Shown here one piece after another: positions 63,495 to 64,000 of a stretch of DNA of 64,000 bases (within the stretch, counting starts at the first letter, position 1; every line of letters starts with the position of its first letter). The position numbers and the translations under genes are program-made. Under the pieces are notes generated by a model. That model was not told the origin of the DNA. It saw nothing but the letters and a program-made list of their open reading frames with translations, and did no database searches. The stretch comes from an uncultured bacterium (GTDB taxonomy: Bacteria > Spirochaetota > Leptospiria > Leptospirales > Leptonemataceae): contig CALFVU010000016.1 of NCBI GenBank assembly GCA_937928085.1, forward strand, positions 32,184-96,183, written 5' to 3'.

Positions 63495-64000
63495 TTAATA
63501 AAATCTTTCCTTAAAGTTAATAATAATTTCGTTTCTATCTGAACTGCCCGTTTTTTTTACTTCATAGTTATTCTGAAAACAAAAGTTTTTGTATTGGCAT
63601 AGGTTGTTTCGTGATTTTTGGTATTCTTTTTGGATTTGTTTTGTTTTTGTATTTTGTTCTTTTTCTTTGAATTCTAACTCCCATTCGAGAAATAAACGAA
63701 TTATATAACTAATCGAATACCCTGTTATCCTTCGTAAGTCCCAGTATTTATCCCATATATAAGGACTGATATTTTTGAGTTTTAAGTTTTTATATTGTTG
63801 TGTAGGAGGTTGATAGGTTGTAGTTGCGGTTTTTTTTATAGGAGCTACTTTGATTGATAAAAGTTTATTATGGAATTTAAAATATAAGTATTTCAAAAAC
63901 GTATCGAAATCGCCATTGGAGAGATTACATAAGATTTGGTAGTATTCTGGGAGTATGCTGATTCCCATAGTGTGGGTTTTAGCGAAGGTATATTGGGTAG
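63495..64000 (-). CDS. DUF1564 family protein, copy 2, N-terminus beyond right edge
   Basis: The frame starts at or beyond the right edge: codons upstream of the ATG at 63968 stay open to 64000 (TQYTFAKTHT) and align with the start of copy 1 (FRLKKIHYFGINL against FAKTHTMGISI), so 63968 is probably not the true start. 157 residues from that ATG show the family blocks LSNGDFDTFLKYLY, KVAPIKKTATT, YQP, IWDKYWDLRRITGYSISYIIRLFLEWE (in pieces). Unlike copy 1 it is AT-rich throughout. Its C-terminus is hydrophilic with Lys and Asn. Function unknown. Confidence 0.8.
   Translation of the reverse strand, partial: TQYTFAKTHTMGISILPEYYQILCNLSNGDFDTFLKYLYFKFHNKLLSIKVAPIKKTATTTYQPPTQQYKNLKLKNISPYIWDKYWDLRRITGYSISYIIRLFLEWELEFKEKEQNTKTKQIQKEYQKSRNNLCQYKNFCFQNNYEVKKTGSSDRNEIIINFKERFY

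Noticed and set aside
1..64000. CRISPR arrays, prophage or insertion sequences
   Set aside because: I saw no regularly spaced repeats, no integrase or transposase motifs and no terminal inverted repeats apart from the weak one near 22.6 kb.

Overview
The window is a gene-dense, very AT-rich chromosomal segment (roughly 25-30% G+C by eye). It carries housekeeping metabolism on both strands and no recognisable phage, insertion sequence, CRISPR array or rRNA operon. The best taxonomic hint is two copies of a DUF1564-type gene (8.6 kb and at the right edge), a family I know from Leptospira. A TRL-like lipoprotein, a UbiD decarboxylase of the menaquinone type, and a fat-burning gene set (thiolase, two auxiliary enoyl-CoA isomerases, full 2-oxoglutarate dehydrogenase) also fit a Leptospira-related spirochaete. 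The G+C is much lower than in described Leptospira, so I infer a divergent low-G+C relative. Most protein names rest on motifs I can read; species placement is inference.

Layout. 0-9 kb: the start of a GH31 alpha-glucosidase, a membrane protein, argG, two lineage proteins, miaB, a thiolase and DUF1564 copy 1, whose second half is strikingly G+C-rich. 9-15 kb: a solitary rpsR followed by sucA-sucB-lpd. 15-22 kb: a YceI-like protein, a dienoyl-CoA isomerase-like crotonase, a TRL lipoprotein, an unusual regulator with three helix-hairpin-helix modules plus a sigma region 4, a nucleotide-sugar-epimerase-like protein and MTA phosphorylase. 23-29 kb: an SDR enzyme, a glycosyltransferase, a MIP18-family protein, a mono-haem lipoprotein, a TPR protein, a second crotonase and rsmE. 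29.6 kb: tRNA-Leu(CAA).

29.7-36.7 kb is the most coherent block: a minus-strand fatty-acid synthesis cluster. In transcription order it has fabD, an enoyl-ACP reductase, fabA, fabG, fabZ, a FabB-like ketosynthase and an acyl carrier protein. A hairpin terminator follows, then a PlsC-like acyltransferase, an Sfp-type phosphopantetheinyl transferase and a 54-residue Cys-containing protein. The cluster contains every step from malonyl transfer to acyl transfer, including the FabA/FabB pair used for anaerobic unsaturated fatty acid synthesis. It also has its own carrier protein, with a non-standard attachment motif, and its own activating enzyme.

36.8-64 kb: signalling proteins (a diguanylate cyclase, a chemoreceptor, a 1001-residue membrane PP2C phosphatase, an ECF sigma factor with a zinc anti-sigma factor), an M23 peptidase, HinT, a UbiD-family decarboxylase, lineage-specific secreted and membrane proteins, inositol-phosphatase, DNA polymerase III delta-prime, bioF, an SUMF1-domain protein, aspS, hom and DUF1564 copy 2, which runs off the right edge. 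Many starts lack a clear Shine-Dalgarno sequence; where one exists (AAGGAGG-like) I used it to choose the start.
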